A stretch of DNA of 64,000 nucleotides from JADJPO01 sp046330955 (lineage in GTDB: Bacteria > Actinomycetota > Actinomycetes > Actinomycetales > Kineosporiaceae): positions 109,594-173,593 of the forward strand of contig JAXLRT010000010.1 in assembly GCA_046330955.1 (NCBI GenBank), given 5' to 3'. This document shows, piece by piece, positions 40,818 to 49,194 of this stretch (its first letter is position 1; every line of letters starts with the position of its first letter). The translations under genes were made by a program, and so were the position numbers. A model generated the notes under the pieces. It ran no database searches. It had not been told where the DNA came from and saw only the letters and a program-made list of their open reading frames with translations.

Positions 40818-41618
40818 GTGGGGCGTGTGATCTCGCGATCGGTTGCGGGCGTGGTCGAGCAACTCGAACTGGATGGCGATGTCTTGGTGACGACGGGGCG
40901 ACTGGCAGCCGTCATGGATGAGCTGGGCCTCCCGGGCGACGCCCGCCGGCTCGCGTATGAGCTCCAGCGTGACGGGTGGCTCGGTCGGCTCCGGTCGCGA
41001 CATGTCTGGGAGTTCCTCCCTGCTGCCCGCGGCGGCGCGTACGGCTCAGGCGACCGTTTCATCGAGTTCCGTGCTCAGCGCGCGGTCGACCCCGAATGGG
41101 GTGGTGTGCTTGCCATGGAGTCGGCGGCTTCGGTCCTTGGGCTGGCCCAACGGATCCCAGAGCAGGAAGTTGTCGCTCTCCCGCCTGGCGAGCCGTTCCC
41201 CAAGGCCTTGGCCGGTCAGTGGCGCTACGTCCGCACTCAGCTTCCCGCGGCGGCGATCACCACTGTTGACGGGCTGCCGTCCTGGAACCTCGAAGGCCTC
41301 CTCGTCGGGATCGCCGCGCGTCCGTCCGCCTATAGAGATGTCGCCGGCCTCGGCCAATGGTTGGCCGAGGCCGGCGATGTCGACGTCCGTCGTGTCATCG
41401 AACTCTTGCGGTCGCGGGGTGCCGCGACCCGGCAGCGGACGGCATACCTGCTGAGTCTCTGCGGGAATGTGGATACGACCAGGGCGGTCGTCGATACCTA
41501 TCCGCCCTCCAACGCTGTCTGGCTGGGGCCACGCACAGTGGGTGGGCACTTCGACACCCGGACCCAGGTGAACGACACCCTGCTCCACCCGTACGCCGAC
41601 GCCGGAACCGGCGCATGA
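40818..41618 (+). CDS. AbiEi-family antitoxin / transcriptional repressor
   Basis: 266 residues from GTG 40818 (TTG 40812 is also possible). The N-terminal winged-helix region (VVEQLELDGDVLVTTGRLAAVMDELG, LAYELQRDGWLGRLRSRHVWEFLPA) resembles AbiEi DNA-binding domains; the C-terminal part (WNLEGLLVGIAARPSAYRDVAGL, RVIELLRSRGAATRQRTAYLL) resembles the neutralising domain. Its ATGA overlaps the AbiEii start, the standard antitoxin-first order. AbiE is a type IV toxin-antitoxin and phage-abortive system; repression through the palindrome upstream is likely. The AT-rich promoter region suggests transfer. Confidence 0.8.
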   Translation: MGRVISRSVAGVVEQLELDGDVLVTTGRLAAVMDELGLPGDARRLAYELQRDGWLGRLRSRHVWEFLPAARGGAYGSGDRFIEFRAQRAVDPEWGGVLAMESAASVLGLAQRIPEQEVVALPPGEPFPKALAGQWRYVRTQLPAAAITTVDGLPSWNLEGLLVGIAARPSAYRDVAGLGQWLAEAGDVDVRRVIELLRSRGAATRQRTAYLLSLCGNVDTTRAVVDTYPPSNAVWLGPRTVGGHFDTRTQVNDTLLHPYADAGTGA

Positions 41619-42100
41619 CGCGCATCGCCGAGGGCCACCTCGTGCACCACTATCAACGTGTCAAGGGTGGCCGTGACGCCGCCCTATTGGACATCGCTCA
41701 AGATCACGCACTGCACCTGCTCCACGAGGCCGGCTTGTTCGATCGAGGCCTGGTGTTCAAGGGCGGCACGGCGCTGAGAAAGTTCCGCGCCGGCAACGCC
41801 GGACGCTTCTCGACGGATCTGGACTTCGCGGCGCCGAGTGAGGAGTTGGCGCCGTCAGCCCTCCAGGCTCTCGACGGTGTCGAGGTGGACGGCTTCGCAT
41901 TCGACGTGCGTAACCTCGGCGACGACGGAAGGCGCGGCGATCTCACCGTCCGAACCCCGTTCGGGACTCCCCGACTGGGCGCCAAGGTCGAGTTGGCCCG
42001 GCATGTCCTCAGCCTCGAGCCCGAGCACCTTCGGCCTGTGCTGTTGCTGACCGGCCGGGGGGTTCCTCCATGCCGTCCGGTCGCCTCGAGCGCGTGGTGA
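41615..42100 (+). CDS. AbiEii-type nucleotidyltransferase toxin, C-terminally truncated
   Basis: 161 residues; AbiEii toxins are usually 270-320. The N-terminal nucleotidyltransferase core is present: LVFKGGTALRKFRAGNAGRFSTDLDF carries the Gly-Gly and D-x-D catalytic features. After LSLEPEHLRPVLLL the sequence turns into unrelated residues (GRGVPPCRPVASSAW) and stops, so the downstream domain is lost, probably through recombination near 42060. A GGCCGGGGGG run at the break also permits an indel explanation. The toxin is probably inactive. Confidence 0.75.
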   Translation: MTRIAEGHLVHHYQRVKGGRDAALLDIAQDHALHLLHEAGLFDRGLVFKGGTALRKFRAGNAGRFSTDLDFAAPSEELAPSALQALDGVEVDGFAFDVRNLGDDGRRGDLTVRTPFGTPRLGAKVELARHVLSLEPEHLRPVLLLTGRGVPPCRPVASSAW

Positions 42101-42235
42101 CCGCGGGATGCCCTGTCCCCCAGGCGGAGCAGGGTCGACGCACTGCATGCCTGCTCAGTCGCGGACTCAGGTCTCGGTGAGACCGCGGAATCGAAACTCC
42201 CGTGACGCGAGGCCTCCCGCAGCGAAGCCCCCGCA

Positions 42236-42292
42236 CGAGTGGGGACGAACGCACCGTTCGACTCGCCGAAACGGTGCGTTCGTCCCCACTCG
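42236..42292. repeat. Large perfect palindrome (23-bp arms)
   Basis: CGAGTGGGGACGAACGCACC plus GTT (42236-42258) faces its exact reverse complement at 42270-42292 with an 11-nt loop. It lies between the convergent truncated toxin and phosphatase genes: possibly a terminator, possibly a mobile-element end. Confidence 0.75.
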
Positions 42293-42326
42293 GTGCGAGC
42301 GGCTCAGTGTGATCACCTCGGTGCGA

Positions 42327-44564
42327 TCACGTCGGACGGCGGCGCGGGGCGTCGTCCGGCACGTCGGCGTCGCGCAGGACGGCGGTGACGTGGGTGCCGT
42401 CGGGGCGCAGTTCGATCGTGGTGTTCTGGGCGAGTTCGCTGATGATGGTCAGGCCTCGGCCGCGCTCCGAGCTGTCACCGGTGGTCCGCCAGCGGCCGTG
42501 ATCCACGGCCTGCACGCGCACCCGATCGACGTCCACCTTGTCGATGGTGAGCTCTGCCCGGGGGTCGCGGGCGTCCCACGGATGCTCGAGGGCGTTCGTC
42601 GCGATCTCGTTGGTCACCTGGATCAGGCCGTCGATGGTGTCGGGCCGCAGATTCGCGCGTTCCGCCCACCGGCGCACCCGGTCCCGCAGTCCGCTGATCT
42701 CGGCCACCGTCGACAGCGTCGTCCGGAACACCGCCCCCGCCTCCTCCTCCTGCCGCCGGAGCACGAGGCACAACACCGCCAGGTCATCGGTGCCCGGCCC
42801 GTCGGCACCGAGCCGGTCACGCAGCCGCTCCGCGACCACATGCGGTGCCAGACAGGAGAAGGCCTCCTCGCGGGCGATCTCCGCCGCGGCGTCCAACAAC
42901 TCGGCCAAACCCTGCCCCAGCGAGCGATCCCGGCGTTCGATGAGCCCGTCCGAGTACCAGACCACCATCGCGCCGTCCGGCAGCACGAACTCGTGATCGC
43001 GGCGGGGCGCGACCGCCACTCCCAACGGAGGCCCGGGCGGCACCTCGAGGAACTCGGCACGCCCCGCGGTGAGGAGCAGGGCCGGCGGGTGACCGGCGCT
43101 CGAGATGCGCAGCAGCCCGAGGGTCGCGCTGTAGTCCGCGTAGCCCACGGTGCTGCACAGCGCGCCGGGGATTCGATCGCAGGCGGCGTCCAGCGCCTCG
43201 AGCACCTGCGCCGGGCCGGCGCCGGCCTGGGCCAGGGACCGCAGCAGGGGCTGCAGTTTCATCATCACGGTCGTGGCCGCCAGATCGTGCCCGACGACGT
43301 CCCCGACGCACAGGCCGATCCGGTTACCGGGGGTCTCGAACACGTCGTACCAGTCGCCGCCGATCTCACGCCCGGACGTGCCGGGGACGTAACAGCCGCC
43401 GGCTCGCCCCCCCGGCAGGCCGACCGACAGGTCCGGCAGCAACGCGGCCTGCAGGTGGTGCGCGGTGCGGTACTCCGCCTCGTACAGGGCGGCCCGCTCG
43501 AGCGCCGGGCCGGCCAGCGAGGCCAGCGTCCGGGCGAACAGGAGGTGATCGTCACTGATCGGTCCCGGCCTCTCGAACCCGAACCCCAGCGCCCCGACGG
43601 AGCGCTCGCCGATCATGATCGGTACGCACAGGTGGCTCTTGCTGCCGGTCGACAGATAGCTCGCCGCGACGGCCGGGAACCGGGCCACGATCTCGTCCAC
43701 GTTCTCGAAGATCAGCGTACGGCCGGTCTCCGCACAGGTCGTCAAAGGGGTCAGATTCGACAGGCCCACGGGAACGACGCCGAACTGCTCGACCACCGAG
43801 GCAGGCATGCTCGTCGAGGCATGGCGTCGCCACACCCGCGCCTCGCGATCGAGCACCGCGACCACCCCGAACGGTGCCACCATGCACACGCCGAGTTCGA
43901 CGAGGACGCCGGCGATCGCCTCCACCGTCGCGGCAGTCGCCAGTCCTGCGGTCACCTCTTGCAGCCGCCGCAGTCGCGTCACGGCCGAATCGGCGGCCTG
44001 CAGCGACAGCGCGCGGTCCAGGGCGATCGCGGAGTGCGCGGCGATGCTCATCAGGAAGCCGACGTCGGCCTCGTCGAACGTCCGGGCCGCGTCCCAGCCG
44101 AACGCGAGGATGCCCACCAGCCGCTCGCCCACCACCAGGGGCAGGTTGGCCCAGGCCTCCTGGGTGACGCCGTCGGCGATCAGATCGGGGAAGCGCTGCT
44201 CGCGGTCGGCCACCGAGGTCACCAGAATCGGACGCCGCTCGGCCACCAAGGTCTTCACCACGGACAGGGCGGCATAGGCCTGGGCGCCGACCCGATCCTC
44301 GGGATCGGAGCCGCCGAACAGGATGTCCTCGACACCGGCCACCCCGAACGTGGCCAGCAGCCGCGGTGGCCGGATGCTGTCGTAGACCGTGATCGTGGCC
44401 GCCGACGCCTCGAGCATCGGCAGGCACACCTCGATGATCGCCGTGGCGACCTCGGTCGTCGATCCGGCAGCGGCCAGCCGGGTCGTCAGGGCATACAGAT
44501 CCGTCAGGCGTCGGGACAGCTGCTCGGCCTCGACGCGTGCGGCGTGTTCAGCCGACGGGTCCAC
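42327..44564 (-). CDS. GAF-GAF-SpoIIE-HATPase stress-response phosphatase
   Basis: 745 residues, cytosolic. Two GAF sensor domains (about 20-185 and 200-355; ADVGFLMSIAAHSAIALDRAL closes the first) precede a PP2C-like SpoIIE domain (about 370-590) with metal-binding features GREIGGDWYDVFETPG, VGDVVGHDLAATTVMMKL and GTDDLAVLCLVLR. An RsbW-like HATPase domain (about 610-740) has TNEIATNALEHPWD and SERGRGLTIISELA. Such fusions in actinobacteria set the phosphorylation of an anti-sigma antagonist; here kinase and phosphatase are in one chain. No partner STAS gene is adjacent, so the target is unknown. Confidence 0.88.
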   Translation of the reverse strand: MDPSAEHAARVEAEQLSRRLTDLYALTTRLAAAGSTTEVATAIIEVCLPMLEASAATITVYDSIRPPRLLATFGVAGVEDILFGGSDPEDRVGAQAYAALSVVKTLVAERRPILVTSVADREQRFPDLIADGVTQEAWANLPLVVGERLVGILAFGWDAARTFDEADVGFLMSIAAHSAIALDRALSLQAADSAVTRLRRLQEVTAGLATAATVEAIAGVLVELGVCMVAPFGVVAVLDREARVWRRHASTSMPASVVEQFGVVPVGLSNLTPLTTCAETGRTLIFENVDEIVARFPAVAASYLSTGSKSHLCVPIMIGERSVGALGFGFERPGPISDDHLLFARTLASLAGPALERAALYEAEYRTAHHLQAALLPDLSVGLPGGRAGGCYVPGTSGREIGGDWYDVFETPGNRIGLCVGDVVGHDLAATTVMMKLQPLLRSLAQAGAGPAQVLEALDAACDRIPGALCSTVGYADYSATLGLLRISSAGHPPALLLTAGRAEFLEVPPGPPLGVAVAPRRDHEFVLPDGAMVVWYSDGLIERRDRSLGQGLAELLDAAAEIAREEAFSCLAPHVVAERLRDRLGADGPGTDDLAVLCLVLRRQEEEAGAVFRTTLSTVAEISGLRDRVRRWAERANLRPDTIDGLIQVTNEIATNALEHPWDARDPRAELTIDKVDVDRVRVQAVDHGRWRTTGDSSERGRGLTIISELAQNTTIELRPDGTHVTAVLRDADVPDDAPRRRPT

Positions 44565-44666
44565 CGATCAAGAATCCTCTCACCGGTCAACGGCGACAAG
44601 AGGTCAACGTCTGTACTCGGACGCCTCGGCGGGAAGCATCGTGAAACGGCTCGCGTTGGCAGCCAC

Positions 44667-44948
44667 ATGCGTGCCATCTGGAACGGACAGGTCATTGCCG
44701 ACAGCGACCAGACCGTGGTCGTCGAGGGCAACCACTACTTCCCGGCCGACGCGGTCGACCCGGCGGTGCTGCGCCCCTCGCAGACCACCACGGTCTGCCC
44801 GTGGAAGGGCACGGCGTCCTATTACTCCCTCGAGGTCGACGGTCAGGTCAACCCGGACGCCGCGTGGTACTACCCGAGCCCGAAGCCGGCTGCCGAGCAG
44901 ATCACCGGACGGCTCGCCTTCTGGCGCGGGGTCACCGTGACCGACTGA
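44667..44948 (+). CDS. DUF427 domain protein
   Basis: 93 residues. Full DUF427 fold: MRAIWNGQVIADSDQTVVVE, GNHYFPADAVDPAVL, TTTVCPWKGTASYYSLEVDG and AAWYYPSPKPAAEQI. The ATG at 44667 is the first to give a normal-length family member; the ribosome site is weak. cinA starts 20 bp after. The function of the family is not known. Confidence 0.88.
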   Translation: MRAIWNGQVIADSDQTVVVEGNHYFPADAVDPAVLRPSQTTTVCPWKGTASYYSLEVDGQVNPDAAWYYPSPKPAAEQITGRLAFWRGVTVTD

Positions 44949-44967
44949 CCGTGCGTACGGTTCGGGT

Positions 44968-46251
44968 ATGGCAGACGGCAGGACGGTCAGAGCCGGGATC
45001 CTGATCACCGGAACCGAGGTGCTCACCGGTCGGGTGGCCGATCGCAACGGCCCGTGGCTGGCCGAGCAACTCCGGGGCCTCGGCGTCGACGTGGGGCAGG
45101 TCGTGGTGGTCGGCGATCGGCCGGACGACCTGGTCGCCGCCCTGCGCCACCTGTTCACCGATCACCAGCTGGTGATCACCAGCGGGGGCCTCGGCCCGAC
45201 CGCCGACGACCTGACCGCGTCCCTCGTCGCCCAGGTGCACGGCCGACCGATGCACCTCGACCCCGCTCTCGAGCAGCGGATCGCCGCCGCCGTCGCCCGG
45301 TTCCACCGCCGCCGCCGGCTCGCCGCCGACCCCGTGGCCATGGCGGCCGGGGTGCGCAAGCAGGCCATGGTGCCGGACGGCGCCGCCGTCCTGGAGCCGA
45401 TCGGCACCGCTCCCGGGCTGGTCGTCCCGCCGGCCGACGGACACCCCGGGCCCCCGGTCGTCGTCCTGCCGGGCCCACCCGGCGAACTGCAGGGCATGTG
45501 GCCCGCGGCGCTCGCCGTCCCGGCCGTGCGCACGATCCTCGCCGGGGCCACCCCGCTGCTCGAGGACACCATCCGGCTCTGGGGCAGCCTCGAGGCCGAT
45601 CTGGCCGCCACGCTGCGCCGCATCGAGTCCGAGATCGCCGACCTCGAGGTCACCACCTGCCTGCGCGATGGTGAACTCGAGATCGTGACCCGGTATCGGC
45701 CGCAGGCCGCCGGGCAGCTCGAGGTGTTGCGCCACATCGTGTTGACCGACTTCGCCGCCACCGCGTTCAGCCCGGACGGCGCCACGATCGATGCGCTGGT
45801 CGCCCAGGGCCTGCTCGCCCGCGGCTGGACGGTGGCCACCGCCGAGTCGTGCACCGGCGGCCTGCTCGCCGGCCGGATCACGGCCCGCGCCGGTTCGTCC
45901 GACTACCTGCTGGGCTCGATCGTGGCCTACAGCAACGCCGTCAAGACCGCCCTGGCGGGGGTGCCGACCGAGCTGCTCGCGGCCCACGGTGCGGTCAGCC
46001 CGCAGGTCGCCGAGGCGCTGGCCGAGGGGGCCCGCACCGCCCTCGGCGCGGACGTCGGGGTCGGCATCACCGGCGTCGCCGGCCCGGGCGGGGGCACCGC
46101 CGACAAACCGGTCGGCACCGTTCACCTGGCCGTGGTCACCCCGGCCGTCCGGCAGCTGCGGGCGTTGTCGCTACCCGGCGACCGCGACCAGGTGCGCCAG
46201 CGGACCGTCACCATCGCGATGCACGAGCTGCACCAGGCGCTGCGCTCATGA
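44968..46251 (+). CDS. cinA: CinA-like nicotinamide-nucleotide amidase / competence-damage protein
   Basis: 427 residues. The N-terminal molybdopterin-binding (COG1058) domain has ILITGTEVLTGRVADRNGPW and ITSGGLGPTADDLTA. The C-terminal NMN amidase domain (about 275-427) has TVATAESCTGGLLAGRITA with the catalytic Ser, IVAYSNAVKTALAGV and VGITGVAGPGGGTADKPVG. It recycles pyridine nucleotides by deamidating NMN, and the N domain may hydrolyse ADP-ribose. ATG start after GGTATGGC; the ribosome site is weak. A palindrome starts at its stop. Confidence 0.92.
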   Translation: MADGRTVRAGILITGTEVLTGRVADRNGPWLAEQLRGLGVDVGQVVVVGDRPDDLVAALRHLFTDHQLVITSGGLGPTADDLTASLVAQVHGRPMHLDPALEQRIAAAVARFHRRRRLAADPVAMAAGVRKQAMVPDGAAVLEPIGTAPGLVVPPADGHPGPPVVVLPGPPGELQGMWPAALAVPAVRTILAGATPLLEDTIRLWGSLEADLAATLRRIESEIADLEVTTCLRDGELEIVTRYRPQAAGQLEVLRHIVLTDFAATAFSPDGATIDALVAQGLLARGWTVATAESCTGGLLAGRITARAGSSDYLLGSIVAYSNAVKTALAGVPTELLAAHGAVSPQVAEALAEGARTALGADVGVGITGVAGPGGGTADKPVGTVHLAVVTPAVRQLRALSLPGDRDQVRQRTVTIAMHELHQALRS

Positions 46252-46313
46252 TCGCTGTCGTGCAGGCGTTCTCCCCCGCGGCACGGGGGAAAGTCCCTGC
46301 GACACAGTGATCA
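46249..46313. repeat. Intergenic palindromic element, copy B
   Basis: Arms TGATCGCTGTCGTGCAGG / CCTGCGACACAGTGATCA (15 of 18 paired) with an inner CCCCCG/CGGGGG stem. It overlaps the cinA stop and faces the convergent vsr gene, so it may terminate both. Confidence 0.6.
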
Positions 46314-46320
46314 CGAGCGA

Positions 46321-46749
46321 TCACGCGCGATCACCACGGCGGGCGCGGACGACGTCCGCGATGCGCTGCGCTGCGGCGTCCGGGTCCTCGTGTTCCCACA
46401 CCCGCAGCACCAGCCAGCCGACCTCGGCGAGGGCCAGGTCGGTGGCCCGGTCTCGGGCCACATTGCCGGCCAGCTTCTCGGCCCACCACTGCGCGTTCGC
46501 CGCCGGATACGTCGCGTGCGTGGGGCAGCAGTGCCAGAAGCAGCCGTCGACGAACACCGCCACCTTGGCCGGCCCGAACACCAGGTCTGCTCGACGCCGG
46601 ACGCCGCGCACCACCGACTGGTCGACCCGGTAGCGCAAACCCATGCGGTGCAACGCCTTTCGCACCGCCAGCTCGGGTGCGGTGTCGCGGCGGCGTTGCC
46701 GCTGCATGCGTCGCTGTACCTCGGGCGAGGAGGCCGGCGGACGACTCAT
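46321..46749 (-). CDS. vsr: Very short patch repair endonuclease (Vsr)
   Basis: 142 residues. It nicks next to T:G mismatches formed by deamination of 5-methylcytosine. Family blocks: SPEVQRRMQRQRRRDTAPEL, LRYRVDQSVVRGVRRRADLVF with the catalytic Asp, VAVFVDGCFWHCCPTHATYP with zinc-binding Cys/His residues, and ARDRATDLALAEVGWLVLRVWEHE. ATG 46749 matches the usual start MSR...; the open frame continues upstream but shows no family likeness there. The matching C5-methyltransferase lies 1 kb upstream on the same strand, with one unrelated gene between. Confidence 0.93.
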   Translation of the reverse strand: MSRPPASSPEVQRRMQRQRRRDTAPELAVRKALHRMGLRYRVDQSVVRGVRRRADLVFGPAKVAVFVDGCFWHCCPTHATYPAANAQWWAEKLAGNVARDRATDLALAEVGWLVLRVWEHEDPDAAAQRIADVVRARRGDRA

Positions 46750-47027
46750 GGCCTCAGTGTGCCGCGGTCCGCTGCGGCCCGGCTCGACCCACCCCACCCG
46801 GACGATCTCGCGCACGGGTGGCCCGGCGCGGTTCAGGGTGACACGCAGGCGTGTACGCCACGGGGGCGAACGGACTGTCGGACACCACCACGAACAGTTG
46901 GTTCGGCCCGGTACGGTGACGCCCACACAGTCGTGACGAGCCACGCCACCGGCCCCGACAGCCACCGTCGGGCCGGCTCGGACCGGGTTCGCAGACCGTC
47001 CCCCAGCGATCGTCGAGGAGTCATCAC

Positions 47028-47603
<576 letters not shown>

Positions 47604-47730
47604 TCCCCGCAATCCCCTTCGCCGCGGAACGCAGCCGGTGACGGACCCCCGTCACCCGTCCACACTGCGGCCGCGGCGAGCCCACCCGAGCCCACCGCGA
47701 GCTCACCCGAGCCGACCGGCCGGCCCCCGG

Positions 47731-48924
47731 TCAGGCTGCGGGGACGGGCGTCGTCCGCGGTGTCGTCAGCTCGACGTGCCGCGCGACGTCCGGGCGAAAC
47801 CCGGGATGCCGCCCGAGGTTGCCTCGCTGCAAGCGCCCGAGGAACCCGGTGGTCGCCCGGTGGCTCAGCGCTGGTGCGCGGCCGGCGTCCATCACGTCGA
47901 GCAGGTGGCGATACGGCTCCCGCCGCGGGTACTCGGACGCCGCCACCCGCCAGACCCGACCGCCCTCACCCCAGGCCGCGGTCGGCCACGACCGGTTGCC
48001 CGCCCACGATTCGCAGGGCAGCGCCAGCACCTCGCCCGGCGCGGCGATCCGTCCGGCCAACCACGTCGCGACCCCCACGGTCACGGCATTGCCGACCAGC
48101 TTCCACCGCGGTCCGTTGCGCCGCGCGACCTCTTCGGCGGGCGCCGTCCAGCCGCGGGCGAACCCCTGCAGCGCCTCGGCGTCCTCGATCCGCGGGGTGA
48201 CCAGCCGCCGTCCGGCAGGTGCACCGGGCAACCAGACCGCCGGCGGTGAGGCGATGCCGAGCGTCGAACCGCCCTTCAGCGTGGGGACGGCGTCGCGCGC
48301 CCAGCCGAGGCCGCTGCGGCCCTCGGTCCAGTAGAAGCCGAAGGCGTCCTCGGTGAGTTCGTCCTCGGCCCGCTCCCCGGCCTCGTCCGCGAAGAGCACC
48401 TGCCGCGGGTCGTGCGCGGCGGAGGCCACCAGCAGCACCCGACGCCGGCGTTGCGGCACCCCGGTGAAGCGGGAGTCGACCACGCGGTAGGCCCAGCGGT
48501 AGCCCAGCGACTCGAGTTCGCCGACCAGGTAGCGCATCGCCTGCCCCCGGTCGAGGGAGAGCATGTTCGGCACGTTCTCGATCACCAGCCAGGGCAGGCG
48601 GCCGCGACGGCCCGCCATGAGCCGCAACGCCTCGAAGACGTGCCCGACCAATCCCGACTGCCCGCCCGTGATCCCCGCCGTGCGCCCGGCCTGCGACAGA
48701 TCGGTGCACGGGAACCCGGCCGCCAGTACGTCGATCCCGGCGGGGAGCTCGCGCAGGTCACGCACGTCCGGGTGCAGGGGAACCTCGCCGAACCGCGCCG
48801 CCAGCACGCGTTGCGCGGGCGGCCACCACTCACACAGCAGCTCGGTGTGGGCCGCCTCACCGAGTGCGGCGCGAAAGCCGGTCTCGATGCCGCCGATGCC
48901 GGCGAACAGACCGACGATCCTCAC
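47731..48924 (-). CDS. dcm: DNA (cytosine-5) methyltransferase
   Basis: 397 residues. Motif I VGLFAGIGGIETGFRAAL (SAM site), motif IV GFPCTDLSQAGR with the catalytic Pro-Cys, motif VI LVIENVPNML, motif VIII GVPQRRRRVLLVAS, then motif X VGNAVTVGVATWLAGR before a 90-residue tail. GTG 48924 is chosen because GGAGGG lies 6 nt upstream and the core begins at once. No restriction enzyme gene is adjacent; Vsr is close, so this is a Dcm-type pair that methylates and then repairs deamination. Target sequence unknown. Confidence 0.92.
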   Translation of the reverse strand: MRIVGLFAGIGGIETGFRAALGEAAHTELLCEWWPPAQRVLAARFGEVPLHPDVRDLRELPAGIDVLAAGFPCTDLSQAGRTAGITGGQSGLVGHVFEALRLMAGRRGRLPWLVIENVPNMLSLDRGQAMRYLVGELESLGYRWAYRVVDSRFTGVPQRRRRVLLVASAAHDPRQVLFADEAGERAEDELTEDAFGFYWTEGRSGLGWARDAVPTLKGGSTLGIASPPAVWLPGAPAGRRLVTPRIEDAEALQGFARGWTAPAEEVARRNGPRWKLVGNAVTVGVATWLAGRIAAPGEVLALPCESWAGNRSWPTAAWGEGGRVWRVAASEYPRREPYRHLLDVMDAGRAPALSHRATTGFLGRLQRGNLGRHPGFRPDVARHVELTTPRTTPVPAA

Positions 48925-49194
48925 CTGGCTCCCTCCGGCCGACGACACCCGAACGCTAGCCCGGACGGCGCCGGCCACAGCGCGCGACCCAGCGCACCGC
49001 GCATGACCCGGACTTTCAAGACACCCCTAATTTTCCGCAAAGACGCTGGTCAGAGTCCGATGGGGTGACGCTGAGGGTAGCCCGGGCAACCGCCCGCCCC
49101 TGGTAGCGTGCCGAGTCGATTGGGCGTTTCGGTGATATTGCCCAACGTGTTGAGATCACTACGCCGTGTCATCTTCGAGCCGAGGTGAGTTGGA

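Noticed and set aside
42108..44666. A very long plus-strand frame preceding and including DUF427.
   Set aside because: It is the antisense of the GAF-SpoIIE phosphatase; only the part from 44667 matches a protein family.
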